Shown piece by piece: positions 5,267 through 5,574 of a stretch of 5,574 nucleotides of DNA (within the stretch, counting starts at the first letter, position 1; each line of letters begins with the position of its first letter). The stretch spans positions 1 to 5,574 of the forward strand of contig SMXK01000147.1 in the NCBI GenBank assembly GCA_004356265.1, given 5' to 3'. The position numbers and the translations under genes were made by a program. Origin of the DNA: Bacteroidota bacterium (GTDB taxonomy: Bacteria > Bacteroidota > Rhodothermia > Rhodothermales > UBA10348). A model generated the notes under the pieces. That model was not told where the DNA came from. It saw nothing but the letters and a program-made list of their open reading frames with translations, and made no database searches.

Positions 5267-5574
5267 CTAAGCATCTGGAGCGCCGGAATCTTTTTCCATT
5301 GATGCTTGGTGTTCCTCTATCACTTTCCATAAAGGGGTGTCTACCCAGGTGTCATCGAGATAGAATTTTTCGGGCTCTTCTTCTTTTGGGTCTATGATTA
5401 GATTGTAGATTGATGGATAGGCAATCTTCTTGATCGCATAGTCCGCGTCGAGTTCCTTGAGAAGGATTTTCCAATTGCGCCATTTCGCACCAAATAGCTC
5501 GCTGGTGAGGTAGATGACCATGGACTCTCGCGCTGATTTCTTCGCCTTACCCATCAGGAAATCAGATTGGTCAA
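5267..5574 (-). CDS. Arylsulfatase, C-terminal part, running off the right edge
   Basis: The frame is open from the right edge (DQSDFLMGK onward) to a TAG at 5269-5267, giving 102 visible residues. Family features seen are DQSDFLMGKAKKSARES, then KWRNWK about 30 residues later, then YNLIIDPKEE, and a Trp/Glu-rich tail with EEHQASM. This is the C-terminal subdomain of bacterial type I arylsulfatases, which hydrolyse sulfate esters with a formylglycine made from an N-terminal Cys or Ser. That active site lies outside the window. The ATG at 5554 has no ribosome binding site and sits inside the conserved stretch, so it is not the start. The gene converges on the monooxygenase gene with 270 bases between them. 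Whether the protein is exported cannot be judged. Confidence 0.85.
   Translation of the reverse strand, partial: DQSDFLMGKAKKSARESMVIYLTSELFGAKWRNWKILLKELDADYAIKKIAYPSIYNLIIDPKEEEPEKFYLDDTWVDTPLWKVIEEHQASMEKDSGAPDA

Noticed and set aside
5170..5397. A plus-strand frame starting at a GTG behind AAAGAGGT
   Set aside because: The Shine-Dalgarno-like sequence is fair, but over half of the frame is antisense to the arylsulfatase tail and the translation is low-complexity and unlike a protein.
5267..5554. A complete 95-residue protein starting at the ATG at 5554
   Set aside because: The frame continues to the window edge with conserved sulfatase residues (DQSDFL) before that ATG, and there is no ribosome binding site.

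Overview
The window looks like accessory or intergenic-rich chromosome from a free-living Gram-negative bacterium, most likely a proteobacterium. A marine or environmental gammaproteobacterium is my guess from the mix of a Baeyer-Villiger monooxygenase, an arylsulfatase, a higBA-type toxin-antitoxin pair and a short membrane-anchored protein of a type I associate with such genomes. This is inferred from gene content; there is no rRNA or marker gene.

Layout, left to right. Bases 1-285 hold no secure gene: an uncertain minus-strand reading frame runs off the left edge, followed by a partial copy of a dispersed repeat and a strong hairpin terminator. Bases 286-1605 (minus) encode a visibly GC-richer fusion of an alpha/beta hydrolase and a class III nucleotide cyclase. 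Bases 1606-1938 have no intact gene but contain what looks like the C-terminal scrap of a serine recombinase, in frame with the stop codon of the neighbouring antitoxin. Bases 1939-2448 (minus) are a toxin-antitoxin operon with an intact HigA antitoxin and a HigB toxin that has lost about 20 N-terminal residues. Bases 2494-2994 (minus) encode a 166-residue protein with one N-terminal membrane helix. Bases 2995-3379 are a divergent intergenic region with a hairpin and repeat copy R1. Bases 3380-4996 (plus) encode a full-length Baeyer-Villiger monooxygenase. Bases 4997-5266 hold repeat copy R2. From 5267 to the right edge (minus) is the C-terminal end of an arylsulfatase.

The genes do not form one pathway. 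The monooxygenase (ketone to ester), the hydrolase-cyclase (possible ester cleavage plus cNMP signalling) and the sulfatase (sulfate ester cleavage) are each separately transcribed, and two of them converge. What stands out is the sign of repeated gene gain and decay: the monooxygenase unit is bracketed by two equal-length 78-bp direct repeats, a related half-repeat lies at the left, the toxin is 5'-truncated, a recombinase remnant abuts the antitoxin, and base composition changes between genes. I found no CRISPR array, tRNA, rRNA, intact transposase or integron attC site.
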